Of a stretch of DNA of 64,000 nucleotides, positions 8,488 through 17,440 are shown one piece after another. The stretch's first letter is position 1, and each line of letters starts with the position of its first letter. This DNA is from Pseudomonas wenzhouensis (GTDB lineage Bacteria > Pseudomonadota > Gammaproteobacteria > Pseudomonadales > Pseudomonadaceae), in NCBI RefSeq assembly GCF_021029445.1, contig NZ_CP072610.1, positions 682,001 to 746,000 on the forward strand, read 5' to 3'. The notes below the pieces were generated by a model that did no database searches, was not told the origin of the DNA, and was given only the letters and a program-made list of their open reading frames with translations. The position numbers and the translations under genes are program-made.

Positions 8488-9339
8488 ATGGTAAGAATCA
8501 TTGGCATCATCGTTGTTTTCGGCTGCGTACTCGGCGGATTCATCCTCTCGGGCGGGCAGTTCATGGCTCTGGTTCACCCCTTCGAGGTGCTGATCATCGG
8601 CGGTGCGGCGCTGGGGGCATTTTTGCAGGCCAACCCGGGCAGCATGTTCATGACCGTGTTCAAGAAGTCCTTGAGCATGTTCGGTACGCGCTTTACCCAT
8701 ACCTACTACCTGGAAGTTCTCAAGCTTCTCTACGAGATTCTCAACAAGAGTCGCCGCGAGGGCATGATGGCTATCGAGGCCGACGTCGAGGATCCCAACG
8801 CCAGTCCGATCTTCAGCAAGTACCCTGGCGTGCTCAGGGATGCGCGGATGACCGCCTTCATCTGCGACTACCTGCGCATCATGTCCTCCGGCAACATGGC
8901 ACCGCATGAGCTGGAAGGCCTGTTCGACATGGAGCTGGCCAGCCTCAAGGAAGAAGTGGAACACCCGGCGCATGCCGTGGCCAAGGTCGCCGACGGCATG
9001 CCGGCCATGGGGATCGTTGCGGCGGTGTTGGGTATCGTGATCACCATGTCGATCCTGGCCGAGGCGGACAACGCGCAAATCGGCGAAAAGGTGGGTACTG
9101 CCCTGGTCGGTACCTTCCTCGGCATTCTCGCTTCCTACGGTTTCTTCGGCCCACTGTCGAACGCCCTTGAGCACGATGCCAAGGAAGAGCTGAATCTCTA
9201 CGAAGCGATCAAGGCGACCCTGGTTGCATCGGCGTCCGGCATGCCGCCGACCCTGGCCGTGGAGTTCGGGCGCAAGGTCTTGTATCCGGCGCACCGTCCG
9301 AGCTTCAGTGAGCTCGAACAGGCCATGCGCGGCAGCTAA
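8488..9339 (+). CDS. motA: Flagellar motor stator protein MotA
   Basis: Proton-channel subunit of the flagellar stator, embedded in the inner membrane with MotB. The 283-residue product has four hydrophobic segments and the two conserved prolines in DGMPAMGIV and YGFFGPLSN, between which the stator-rotor cycle is transmitted. The start is placed at 8488 (MVRIIGIIVVFGCVLGG), aligning with known MotA N-termini; the open frame extends further upstream but there is no recognisable MotA sequence there. It is followed after 3 bp by motB. This is the MotAB pair (Pseudomonas also has MotCD elsewhere). Confidence 0.96.
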   Translation: MVRIIGIIVVFGCVLGGFILSGGQFMALVHPFEVLIIGGAALGAFLQANPGSMFMTVFKKSLSMFGTRFTHTYYLEVLKLLYEILNKSRREGMMAIEADVEDPNASPIFSKYPGVLRDARMTAFICDYLRIMSSGNMAPHELEGLFDMELASLKEEVEHPAHAVAKVADGMPAMGIVAAVLGIVITMSILAEADNAQIGEKVGTALVGTFLGILASYGFFGPLSNALEHDAKEELNLYEAIKATLVASASGMPPTLAVEFGRKVLYPAHRPSFSELEQAMRGS

Positions 9340-9342
9340 GCC

Positions 9343-10347
9343 ATGGAAAATAACCAACCCATCATCGTCAAGCGGGTCAAGAAGGTCGCGGGCGGGCACC
9401 ATGGCGGTGCCTGGAAGATTGCCTTCGCCGACTTCGCAACCGCCATGATGGCGTTCTTTCTGGTGATGTGGCTGATGACATCGGCCACGCCGGAGCAGAA
9501 GAAGGCCATTTCCGGTTATTTCCAGGACCCCATTGGCTTCACCGAAAGCGCCAGCCCCTACGTCATCGACCTGGGCGGCACGCCGACGCCGGCCCCTGAG
9601 CGCACGCTCAATCCGGATATCTCCGAGACCCCCGAGAGCCAGCCGGACGAGACGGGGATCAGCACCGATCAGATCGAGACCCTGGCCGACAAGATGGAGC
9701 AGGAGCGTCTCGAGCTGCTGTTGCAGGAGTTGCAGAACAAGGTCGAGGACAACCCCGAGTTGCAGCGCTTCAAGGACCAGATCCTGTTCGAGATCACCCA
9801 GGATGGCTTGCGCATCCAGATCATGGACGCCGAGAACCGGCCGATGTTCGCCCTGGGTAGCGCCAACCTGCAGCCTTATTTCGAAGACATCCTGCTGGTC
9901 ATGGCCGATACCATCCGTGCGGTGCCGAACAAGATCAGCATCAGTGGCCATACCGATGCCAAGCCCTTCGTCGGGCGGGGTGATTTCGGCAACTGGGAGT
10001 TGTCATCCAATCGCGCCAATGCCGCCCGGCGGGTGCTGATCGCTGGCGGCTATCCGGACGAGCAGGTGGCGCGGGTGGTCGGCTATGCGTCGTCGGCACT
10101 ATTCGATCGTGAGGATCCGTTCAATCCGGTCAACCGGCGCATCGATATCGTCGTGCTGACCAAGAAGGCGCAGCGTGCGATCGAGGGTGAGCAGGGCGCG
10201 AACGGTGACGCGCCTGCGCCAGACCAGGCGCCTGCGACAACCCCTTCAGATGCCCCGGCAGAGGCATTGCCCGAGGATCAGTTGCGCGAGCGTCTGAATA
10301 TCTTCGAGGGTGGCGGCAGCCCGCTCGATCAACTGAACAATCAGTAA
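9343..10347 (+). CDS. motB: Flagellar motor stator protein MotB
   Basis: Anchors the stator to peptidoglycan and supplies the proton-binding aspartate. The single membrane helix near residues 28-50 contains the conserved Asp in [12 protein letters not shown] linker rich in Pro, Glu and Asp follows, then an OmpA-like peptidoglycan-binding domain (about 175-280; [19 protein letters not shown]). Length is 334 aa. It lies 3 bp after motA and is clearly co-transcribed. Its last 7 bp overlap the 3' end of the convergent rsgA gene. Confidence 0.96.
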   Translation: MENNQPIIVKRVKKVAGGHHGGAWKIAFADFATAMMAFFLVMWLMTSATPEQKKAISGYFQDPIGFTESASPYVIDLGGTPTPAPERTLNPDISETPESQPDETGISTDQIETLADKMEQERLELLLQELQNKVEDNPELQRFKDQILFEITQDGLRIQIMDAENRPMFALGSANLQPYFEDILLVMADTIRAVPNKISISGHTDAKPFVGRGDFGNWELSSNRANAARRVLIAGGYPDEQVARVVGYASSALFDREDPFNPVNRRIDIVVLTKKAQRAIEGEQGANGDAPAPDQAPATTPSDAPAEALPEDQLRERLNIFEGGGSPLDQLNNQ

Positions 10348-11372
10348 TCGTCCTGCGGCAGGCTGGCGATGATGTGTCGGTAGCTGGCCATGCGCTGAGG
10401 TTGCACGCGGCCGTCCTCGAGCGCCTTGAGCAGTGCGCAGCCTGGCTCGCGGTCATGTTTGCAGTCACGGAAGCGGCAGCGCCCGAGCAACTCGTGAAAT
10501 TCGATGAAGCCTGCCTCAACGTCATCACGGCTGACATGGCCCAGGCCGAATTCGCGAATGCCGGGTGAGTCGATCAACTGGCCGCCACCGGGGAAATGGA
10601 ATAGCCGTGCGGTGGTGGTGGTGTGCGTGCCTTTGCCGGTCAGCTCCGACAATGCCCCAACGCGCGTATCGATGCCGGGCAGTAGGCTGTTGACCAGGGA
10701 TGATTTGCCCACGCCTGATTGGCCGACGAATACGCTGATGTTTCCGTTCAGGCGATGTTTCAGCTGCTCCATGCCATCGCCCTGATGGGCCGAGACTTCC
10801 AGCAGCGGGTACTCGAGCTCACGATAGACCTTGAGCAATGCGTCCAGCGCCACCTGATTCTGTTCGTCGATCAGGTCGGCCTTGTTCAGCAGCAGCAGCG
10901 GGCGAATGCCCGCGTGCTCGGCGGCCACCAGGTAACGGTCGATCAGGTTGGCGTGCGGCTCGGGTAGTGGTGCGAAGACGATGACGATCTGATCGACGTT
11001 GGCTGCCACCGGCTTGAGTTGGCCGCGCATGTCGGGGCGACACAGTTCGCTGTTTCTCGGCAGTTGCGCGACGATTACGCCGTCACCCTGATTGCCGGGG
11101 CGCCAGACCACCTGATCACCGGTGACCAGTGCCGGCAGGTTGGCGCGCAGGTGGCAGCGAAACACCTGGCCGGCCAGCTCGCCCTGCAAGCCCTCGATTT
11201 CCACCTGGACGCCGAAGTGGGCGATGACCAGACCGGTCTGCTCCGGCCCCAGGTCGCCGCCTTCGAGGGCTTCCACGGCCTTCGATTCACGTTTGGCAGC
11301 GCGGGCAGCGCGTTCGCCCTGAATCTTTTCGATGCGCCAGTTCTGGCGGCGGTTGAGTTGGCGTTTGGCCAT
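10341..11372 (-). CDS. rsgA: Ribosome small-subunit GTPase RsgA (YjeQ)
   Basis: Circularly permuted GTPase that checks late 30S subunit maturation. Motif order is permuted as expected: NKADL (G4) comes before GQSGVGKSS (G1) and DSPGIREF (G3). An OB-fold lies N-terminal and a zinc-binding Cys/His cluster ([14 protein letters not shown]) near the C-terminus. Length is 343 aa. The convergent 7-bp overlap with motB leaves no room for a terminator between them. The gene is divergent from the methyltransferase-like gene at 11460. Confidence 0.96.
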   Translation of the reverse strand: MAKRQLNRRQNWRIEKIQGERAARAAKRESKAVEALEGGDLGPEQTGLVIAHFGVQVEIEGLQGELAGQVFRCHLRANLPALVTGDQVVWRPGNQGDGVIVAQLPRNSELCRPDMRGQLKPVAANVDQIVIVFAPLPEPHANLIDRYLVAAEHAGIRPLLLLNKADLIDEQNQVALDALLKVYRELEYPLLEVSAHQGDGMEQLKHRLNGNISVFVGQSGVGKSSLVNSLLPGIDTRVGALSELTGKGTHTTTTARLFHFPGGGQLIDSPGIREFGLGHVSRDDVEAGFIEFHELLGRCRFRDCKHDREPGCALLKALEDGRVQPQRMASYRHIIASLPQDDY

Positions 11373-11459
11373 GGAGCATCCGGGTAGTGGAGTGTTGATC
11401 GCGGCGAGTTTAGCATGAGCGCTCGGTGGCCATTCGGCTGTCAGGAACAGAGGTCGGGA

Positions 11460-12254
11460 ATGACGGCAGGCGAGGAACGAGCGGTGCTGCGGCTACCGTT
11501 ATTGCGCGCTCTTTTGGCGCAGGGTCTGGCCTTGGCGCTGGTGGTGGTGCTGGTCTATCTGCTGGCGTTGCTGCCCTGGCGCATGTCGTTGTTTTCGGTG
11601 GCGCTGCTGCAAGGTGTTGTGGCCGCCGGGATCGGCTGGCGCCTGGGTCTGTCACGCTGGTGGTTGTGGATCAATCTGGCGTTTCTGCCCGCGCTGCTGG
11701 TGATGCAGCGCGCCGATTTACCGGCCTGGTTGTTCCTGCTGGGCTTCGTCCTGCTGCTACTGGTCAACTGGAACAGTCTGCGCGAACAGGTGCCGCTCTA
11801 CCTGAGTGGGCGCAAGGCGCAGCGACGCCTGCAGCAGTGCTTGAGCGAGCGTGAGCCGCCGCTGCGCTTCGTCGACCTGGGCTGTGGTACTGCTGGTACG
11901 GTGCTGCAGATGGCCAGACGGTTTCCGCGCGGGCAGTTCGTTGGTGTCGAGACGGCGCCGCTGCTCTTCGCTTTCGCCTGGCTACGCTGCCTGCTGCAGG
12001 AGAACTGCAGCATTCGTTATCAAAGCCTATGGCAGGTCGAGTTGCGTGAGTTCGATGTCGTCTACTGCTTCCTGTCGCCGGTGCCGATGCCGCGACTGTG
12101 GGCCAAGGCGCAGGTCGAGATGCGCGCCGGCAGCTGGCTGATCAGCAACACCTTCGAGATACCGGGTGTGCCGGCTGATCGCAAGCTTGAGATCAACGAA
12201 GGGCGGCAAACGGCGCTGTTGCTCTGGCGTATGAAGGGTGCCGAGATCCGCTAG
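11460..12254 (+). CDS. Membrane-anchored class I SAM-dependent methyltransferase-like protein
   Basis: A 264-residue protein with three or four hydrophobic helices in the first 115 residues and a cytoplasmic Rossmann-like domain after about residue 135. Motif I is recognisable ([16 protein letters not shown]), followed by an acidic beta2 end (FVGVETAP), as in class I methyltransferases. The substrate is unknown. The ATG at 11460 is chosen because GAGGT precedes it at suitable distance; an upstream in-frame ATG at 11415 has no ribosome-binding site. It ends 29 bp before orn. I do not recall a counterpart between rsgA and orn in P. aeruginosa. Family is moderately sure, function unknown. Confidence 0.72.
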   Translation: MTAGEERAVLRLPLLRALLAQGLALALVVVLVYLLALLPWRMSLFSVALLQGVVAAGIGWRLGLSRWWLWINLAFLPALLVMQRADLPAWLFLLGFVLLLLVNWNSLREQVPLYLSGRKAQRRLQQCLSEREPPLRFVDLGCGTAGTVLQMARRFPRGQFVGVETAPLLFAFAWLRCLLQENCSIRYQSLWQVELREFDVVYCFLSPVPMPRLWAKAQVEMRAGSWLISNTFEIPGVPADRKLEINEGRQTALLLWRMKGAEIR

Positions 12255-12283
12255 ACTGGGTGCCTGAGCCAAGGAGCCTAACC

Positions 12284-12826
12284 ATGCAAAACCCCAATAA
12301 CCTGATCTGGATCGACCTGGAAATGACCGGCCTGGAGCCGGAGCGCGACGTGATCATCGAGATGGCCACCGTCGTCACCGACAGCGAGCTGAACGTGCTG
12401 GCCGAAGGCCCGGTGATCGCCGTTCACCAGAGCGACGAAGCGCTGGCCGCTATGGACGAATGGAACACCCGCACCCATGGCCAGAGCGGTCTGACCCAGC
12501 GCGTACGTGAAAGCAAGATCGACACGGCGTCGGCCGAAGCGCAGACCATCGCCTTCCTCGAGCAATGGGTGCCCAAGGGCAAGTCGCCGATCTGCGGCAA
12601 CAGCATTGGCCAGGATCGTCGTTTCCTCTACAAGTACATGCCCGCGCTGGAAGCCTACTTCCACTATCGCTACCTGGACGTGTCGACGCTGAAGATCCTC
12701 GCCGGCATGTGGGCGCCCGAGGTCAAGGACAGCTTCCAGAAAACCGCGACCCACCAGGCGCTGGATGACATTCGCGAGTCCATTGCCGAGCTGCGCCACT
12801 ACCGTGAGCATTTCCTCAAGGTGTAA
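12284..12826 (+). CDS. orn: Oligoribonuclease
   Basis: 3'-5' exonuclease of the DEDDh family that degrades di- to penta-ribonucleotides and is essential for clearing pGpG, the product of c-di-GMP breakdown, in Pseudomonas. The DEDDh residues are visible: DLEMTGLE (first D, E), [10 protein letters not shown] (second D), and H plus D in THQALDDI near the C-terminus. Length of 180 aa equals the family norm. The ATG at 12284 follows AAGGAG. Functionally it links to the c-di-GMP proteins elsewhere in this window. Confidence 0.97.
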   Translation: MQNPNNLIWIDLEMTGLEPERDVIIEMATVVTDSELNVLAEGPVIAVHQSDEALAAMDEWNTRTHGQSGLTQRVRESKIDTASAEAQTIAFLEQWVPKGKSPICGNSIGQDRRFLYKYMPALEAYFHYRYLDVSTLKILAGMWAPEVKDSFQKTATHQALDDIRESIAELRHYREHFLKV

Positions 12827-12866
12827 ATGAGCCACTCCGGCGCGTCCCGCGTGCCGTGCGAGTAGC

Positions 12867-12926
12867 GTAGCCCGGATGCAATCCGGGGAAACGGGCGGCG
12901 CCATTCCCGGATTTCATCCGGACTAC
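12867..12926. repeat. REP-type inverted repeat overlapping the queG stop codon
   Basis: Facing arms GTAGCCCGGATGCAATCC (from 12867) and its near-complement ending CATCCGGACTAC at 12926. The same family recurs at 36853-36912. It occupies the convergent orn-queG gap, and its final CTAC supplies the TAG stop of queG (12923-12925 on the minus strand). Confidence 0.8.
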
Positions 12927-13987
12927 AAGGCGCCGTGCTGCTCCAGGGCCCACGCCACATGCTCGCGTACCAGCTCCGACGGGTGTTCGCGGCGCGCCTG
13001 TAGCGCCTCCAACACCGGGATGGTGGAGGGCGCATTGCCCAGGCCGACCGCCAGGTTGCGCAACCAGCGTTCGTAGCCGGCGCGGCGCAGCGGCGAGCCT
13101 TCAGTGCGGCCGAGAAATTCCTCTTCCGTCCACAGGAACAGCTCGGCCAGGCTGCTGTTGTCCAGGCCGTGGCGCGGCTGGAAGTCGCCCTGTTCGGTGG
13201 GCCGGGCGAAGCGATTCCAGGGGCAGACGATCTGGCAGTCATCGCAGCCGAATACCCGGTTACCGATGGGCGCGCGCAATTCTTCGGGAATTGAGCCCTT
13301 CAGCTCGATGGTCAGGTAGGAGATACAGCGCCGCGCGTCCAGTACATAAGGGCCGGCGAAGGCTGCAGTGGGGCAGATATCCATGCACGCGCTGCAGCGT
13401 CCGCAATGCTCGCTGGCGTGTGGGGCATCCACCGGCAGTGGCAGGTCGACGAACAGCTCGCCGAGAAAGAAATAGCTGCCGGCCTTGCGGTTGAGCACCA
13501 GGGTGTTCTTGCCGATCCAGCCCAGGCCGGCTTTTTCGGCGATGGCTTTCTCCAGTACCGGTGCACTGTCGACGAAGGCGCGGTAGCCGAACGGGCCGAT
13601 TTGTTGCTGGATACGTTCGGCCAGTTGTTGCAGGCGCTTGCGGATCAGCTTGTGGTAGTCGCGGCCCAGGGCGTAGCGCGATACGTAGGCCTGTTCCGGC
13701 TCTTTGAGGCGCTGGGCCATCTGCGTGTCGCCGGGCAGATAGTCCATGCGCAGCGACACCACGCGCAGGGTGCCAGGTACCAGTTCGTCCGGGTGTGAGC
13801 GCTTGCTGCCATGGGCGGCCATGTAGTCCATTTCGCCCTGGTAGCCGGCCTCCAGCCAGCGTTGCAGGTGCGCTTCGTGCTCGCCCAGCTCGACATCGCT
13901 GATGCCAACCTGCTGGAAGCCCAGCTCGCGCCCCCAGTCCTTGATGGATTGGGCGAGAAGGTCGAGGTCGAGATGCTGTTCGGACAT
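12923..13987 (-). CDS. queG: Epoxyqueuosine reductase QueG
   Basis: Cobalamin- and Fe-S-dependent enzyme that reduces epoxyqueuosine to queuosine in tRNA. Two 4Fe-4S clusters are evident from CGRCSACMDICP and GCDDCQIVCPWNRF. Length is 354 aa from the ATG at 13987 (MSEQHLDLD); the open frame extends to 14053 but the extra residues are not QueG-like. It is divergent from nnrD, 60 bp apart, as in P. aeruginosa. The stop codon is contributed by a REP repeat. Confidence 0.94.
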   Translation of the reverse strand: MSEQHLDLDLLAQSIKDWGRELGFQQVGISDVELGEHEAHLQRWLEAGYQGEMDYMAAHGSKRSHPDELVPGTLRVVSLRMDYLPGDTQMAQRLKEPEQAYVSRYALGRDYHKLIRKRLQQLAERIQQQIGPFGYRAFVDSAPVLEKAIAEKAGLGWIGKNTLVLNRKAGSYFFLGELFVDLPLPVDAPHASEHCGRCSACMDICPTAAFAGPYVLDARRCISYLTIELKGSIPEELRAPIGNRVFGCDDCQIVCPWNRFARPTEQGDFQPRHGLDNSSLAELFLWTEEEFLGRTEGSPLRRAGYERWLRNLAVGLGNAPSTIPVLEALQARREHPSELVREHVAWALEQHGAL

Positions 13988-14047
13988 GGGCGGGCGCAGG
14001 CGATGGACGTGGGTATAATTCTGCCAGACATCCGTGGTGAGCGAGCC

Positions 14048-15547
14048 ATGCATTCATTTTCCGCTTCTTTGCCGTTTAGCCTGCACAGTGCCGCACAGGT
14101 GCGTGCGCTGGATGCGCAGTTGATTGCAGCCGGTACGTCCGGATTCGCGCTGATGCAGCGCGCTGCCCATGCCGCCTGGCGCGCCCTGCGCCGGCGCTGG
14201 CCGGAGGCTGGCGAAATCACCGTGCTGGCCGGGCGTGGCAACAATGCTGGCGATGGTTATCTGATTGCTGCCCTGGCTCAGCGTGCCGGCTGGCGTGTGC
14301 GGGTCTTGGCCGTTGGCGATCCCGCCGCGTTGAGTGGCGATGCTGCCCAGGCTCGTGCTGAGGCCAGGGATGCCGGGGTGGCGATTCTGCCCTGGAGCGA
14401 ATGCGCGCCATTGGCCGGTGTCGTGGTCGATGCCTTGCTCGGCACGGGCCTGACTGGCGATGTGCGTGAGCCTTGTGCCCAGGCGATTCGTCTGCTCAAC
14501 CAGAGCAGGTTGCCGGTGCTGGCGGTGGATATTCCATCTGGCTTGCAGGCCGACACGGGCGCGCGCCTGGGGGTGGCAGTGCGCGCCGACCTGACGGTGA
14601 CCTTTATCGCGCTCAAGCTCGGTCTGTTCACGGGTGTCGGCCCGCAGTTGTGCGGCGAGCTACAGTTCGACGATCTACAGGGCGACGCTGAGCTATTGGC
14701 TCGGGCGCCCAGCGTGGCGCAGCGTCTCGATCCAGCTAACCTGCCGCGTCTGGCCGCCCGCTCGCCAGTGGCACACAAGGGGCAGTTCGGTCACCTGCTG
14801 GTAGTAGGGGGTGACCTGGGTATGGGCGGCGCTGCGTTGCTGTGCGCCGATAGCGCGTTGCGTGCCGGTGCCGGGCTGGTGTCGTTGGCCACGCGCGCTG
14901 AACATGTTGCGGCCGCCCTGGTGCGCCGACCAGAAATCATGTGTGCTGCGGTAGCCTCGGCCAATCAGTTGCTGAGTCTGGTCGAGCGTGCCGATGTCTG
15001 TGTGGTCGGGCCGGGACTGGGCCAGGGGGCCTGGAGCCGCAGTCTGCTGTCTGGCGTGGCGGGTAGCGATCAGCCGCAGGTATGGGATGCCGATGCATTG
15101 AATCTGCTTGCGGCTGGGCAGGTCAGTGCGCCGCGTCATGGTGTGCTGACGCCGCATCCGGGTGAAGCGGCGCGTATGCTGGGTATCGAAACGGCGGTGC
15201 TGCAGACGGACCGACCCGCAGCGGCGCGAGCGCTGGCGCAGCGTTTTGGTCTGGTGGTAGTGCTCAAAGGCGCCGGTAGTCTGGTCGCCGCGCCGGATGG
15301 ACGTCTGGCGCTGTGTGATCGTGGCCATCCGGCGATGGCGGGGGCGGGGCTGGGAGATGTGCTGGCTGGCCTGATCGGCGCGCTGCTGGCGCAGGGCATG
15401 GCCGCGTATGATGCGGCCTGCCTGGCCGTCTGGCTGCATGCACGGGCCGGCGAGGTGCTTGCCGTGCAGGGGCGTGGGCTGGCGGCCGGTGATCTGCCCT
15501 GTACCATTCGTCAGTTATTGGAGGAGGTGTGTCCTTGTACGAAGTGA
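14048..15547 (+). CDS. nnrD: Bifunctional NAD(P)H-hydrate epimerase / ADP-dependent dehydratase
   Basis: Repairs hydrated NAD(P)H: the N-terminal domain (about 10-220) epimerises NAD(P)HX and the C-terminal domain (about 235-495) dehydrates it with ADP. Visible motifs are AGRGNNAGDGYL in the epimerase domain, and HKGQFGHLLVVGG, LTPHPGEAARML and AGAGLGDVLAGLIG in the ribokinase-like domain. The start is set at ATG 14048 (MHSFSASLPFSLHSAAQ), giving 499 aa; the frame is open upstream but overlaps the divergent queG. The last 19 bases overlap tsaE, indicating translational coupling. First gene of the tsaE-amiB-mutL-miaA-hfq operon. Confidence 0.94.
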   Translation: MHSFSASLPFSLHSAAQVRALDAQLIAAGTSGFALMQRAAHAAWRALRRRWPEAGEITVLAGRGNNAGDGYLIAALAQRAGWRVRVLAVGDPAALSGDAAQARAEARDAGVAILPWSECAPLAGVVVDALLGTGLTGDVREPCAQAIRLLNQSRLPVLAVDIPSGLQADTGARLGVAVRADLTVTFIALKLGLFTGVGPQLCGELQFDDLQGDAELLARAPSVAQRLDPANLPRLAARSPVAHKGQFGHLLVVGGDLGMGGAALLCADSALRAGAGLVSLATRAEHVAAALVRRPEIMCAAVASANQLLSLVERADVCVVGPGLGQGAWSRSLLSGVAGSDQPQVWDADALNLLAAGQVSAPRHGVLTPHPGEAARMLGIETAVLQTDRPAAARALAQRFGLVVVLKGAGSLVAAPDGRLALCDRGHPAMAGAGLGDVLAGLIGALLAQGMAAYDAACLAVWLHARAGEVLAVQGRGLAAGDLPCTIRQLLEEVCPCTK

Positions 15548-16002
15548 GATTCGAGGCGGCCGACGAGGCTGCGATGCTGGCGTTGGGTGCGTCGATTGCC
15601 GAGGTCAGTGGAGGTGTCGGCACGATTTATCTGCATGGTGATCTGGGGGCCGGCAAGACCACCCTGTCGCGCGGTATTCTGCGCGGGCTGGGCCATGTCG
15701 GGGCGGTCAAGAGCCCGACCTTCACCCTGGTCGAACCCTATGAGATTGGTGGCGTACGCGCCTTCCACTTCGACCTGTATCGCCTGGTCGATCCTGAGGA
15801 GCTGGAGTTTCTCGGGATCCGCGATTACTTCGAAGGCGCCGCTCTGTGCCTGATCGAGTGGCCGCAGCGTGGCGCAGGCGTTTTGCCAAAGCCAGACCTG
15901 GACATTACCATTAGCCCCCAGGCGAGCGGCCGCTCGCTGTTGCTGCAAGGGCATGGGACTCGAGGGGAGGCCTGGTGCAAGGCGCTTGGCAGCAAGCAAT
16001 GA
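15529..16002 (+). CDS. tsaE: tRNA threonylcarbamoyladenosine biosynthesis ATPase TsaE
   Basis: ATPase partner of TsaB/TsaD in making the t6A modification at position 37 of ANN-decoding tRNAs. P-loop GDLGAGKTTLSRGIL and the switch-like SPTFTLVEPY are clear. Length is 157 aa from the GTG at 15529. GGAGGAGG lies only about 4 nt before that GTG, so the TTG at 15535 (about 10 nt away) is a real alternative start. It overlaps nnrD by 19 bp and is followed 10 bp later by amiB. Confidence 0.94.
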   Translation: MSLYEVRFEAADEAAMLALGASIAEVSGGVGTIYLHGDLGAGKTTLSRGILRGLGHVGAVKSPTFTLVEPYEIGGVRAFHFDLYRLVDPEELEFLGIRDYFEGAALCLIEWPQRGAGVLPKPDLDITISPQASGRSLLLQGHGTRGEAWCKALGSKQ

Positions 16003-16012
16003 ATAAGACGCG

Positions 16013-17440
16013 ATGGGGTTGGTTATGCGCATAGGCGCGCTGGTTACCGCTGTGGGGGTGTTGTTGGCGGCCCTGGCTGCCGAGGTGCTGGCTGCCTCCG
16101 ATGTGCGTAGCGTGCGTCTGTGGCGTGCACCGGACAATACCCGCCTGGTCTTCGATCTGTCCGGCCCGGTGCAGCACAGTGTCTTCACGCTGGCGGCTCC
16201 TGACCGTATCGTCATCGATGTCAAGGGTGCCAGGCTGGCCACCAATCTCGAGCAGCTCTCGCTCGCCAATACCCCGATCACCGGTGTGCGCTCGGCGCAG
16301 CGCAGCGCCGAAGAGTTGCGCGTGGTCATCGATCTGTCGGCGCCGGTTTCGCCGAAGAGCTTTACCCTGGCGCCCAATCAGCAGTACGGCCATCGCCTGG
16401 TTGTCGACCTGTTCGATCAGGGCAGTGCGCCGCCCTCTGCGCCGACCTCCAGCGTTGCGGCCAGCGCGCCGCCCGTGCCGGTCACGCCGACCCAGCCGCC
16501 ACCCAAGCTGACGCCTGTGCCCAATGGCAAGCGCGATATCGTTATCGCCATCGATGCCGGCCATGGTGGCGAAGACCCTGGCGCGCTGTCGCCGGTCAAA
16601 GGGCAGTACGAGAAGAACGTGACCTTGGCCATTTCCAGGGAATTGCAGCGACAGATCAATGCCGAGAAAGGCTTTCGCGGCGAGTTGGTGCGCACGGGGG
16701 ATTACTTCATTCCACTGCGCAAGCGCACCGAGATTGCGCGCAAGAAGGGCGCGGATCTGTTCGTCTCCATTCATGCCGATGCAGCGCCGCGCGCTTCGGC
16801 CTTCGGTGCGTCGGTCTATGCCTTGTCCGAGCGCGGAGCAACCTCCGAGACCGCCCGCTGGCTGGCCGATGCCGAGAATCAGTCTGACCTGATCGGCGGT
16901 GCCGGCAACGTCAGTCTCGACGACAAGGACAAGATGCTCGCTGGCGTGCTGCTGGACCTGTCGATGACGGCGTCGCTGTCATCCAGCCTGAATGTCGGGC
17001 AGAAGGTGTTGTCGAACATGGGCAGCATCACCCCGCTGCACAAGCGGCGCGTCGAACAAGCAGGGTTCATGGTGCTGAAGTCGCCGGATATTCCTTCGAT
17101 CCTGGTGGAAACCGGGTTCATCTCCAATCCCAACGAGGCGAAGAAGCTGCACACTGTCAGTCATCAACAGGCACTGGCGCGCTCCATTACCACCGGGGTC
17201 AAGCAGTTCTTCCACGAGAATCCGCCGCCCGGCACCTACGTAGCCTGGCTGCGTGACGAAGGCAAGATCGTCGCCGGCCCGCGCGAACATGTGGTGGCGC
17301 GCGGCGAAAGCCTGGCGCTGATCGCTCAGCGTTATCAGATCAGCCTGGCGGCCTTGCGCAGTGCCAACAAGCTCAGGGGCGACGTGATCAAGGTCGGCCA
17401 GACATTGCAGATACCCGCCACAGCGCTGGCAGCCCAGTAG
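16013..17440 (+). CDS. amiB: N-acetylmuramoyl-L-alanine amidase AmiB (AMIN, amidase_3, LysM)
   Basis: Periplasmic zinc amidase that splits septal peptidoglycan during daughter-cell separation. Domains in order: signal peptide ending near VLAASD, AMIN targeting domain (about 30-130), Pro-rich linker, amidase_3 catalytic domain (about 175-400; [30 protein letters not shown] with the catalytic Glu), and a C-terminal LysM ([18 protein letters not shown]). It is 475 aa from ATG 16013, or 471 from ATG 16025, which gives a more typical signal peptide start (MRIGALVT). The stop overlaps the mutL GTG by one base. Confidence 0.95.
   Translation: MGLVMRIGALVTAVGVLLAALAAEVLAASDVRSVRLWRAPDNTRLVFDLSGPVQHSVFTLAAPDRIVIDVKGARLATNLEQLSLANTPITGVRSAQRSAEELRVVIDLSAPVSPKSFTLAPNQQYGHRLVVDLFDQGSAPPSAPTSSVAASAPPVPVTPTQPPPKLTPVPNGKRDIVIAIDAGHGGEDPGALSPVKGQYEKNVTLAISRELQRQINAEKGFRGELVRTGDYFIPLRKRTEIARKKGADLFVSIHADAAPRASAFGASVYALSERGATSETARWLADAENQSDLIGGAGNVSLDDKDKMLAGVLLDLSMTASLSSSLNVGQKVLSNMGSITPLHKRRVEQAGFMVLKSPDIPSILVETGFISNPNEAKKLHTVSHQQALARSITTGVKQFFHENPPPGTYVAWLRDEGKIVAGPREHVVARGESLALIAQRYQISLAALRSANKLRGDVIKVGQTLQIPATALAAQ

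Noticed and set aside
10341..10347. 7-bp convergent overlap of motB and rsgA as a frameshift or fusion
   Set aside because: Both proteins have full length and normal ends; this is simply compact convergent genes.
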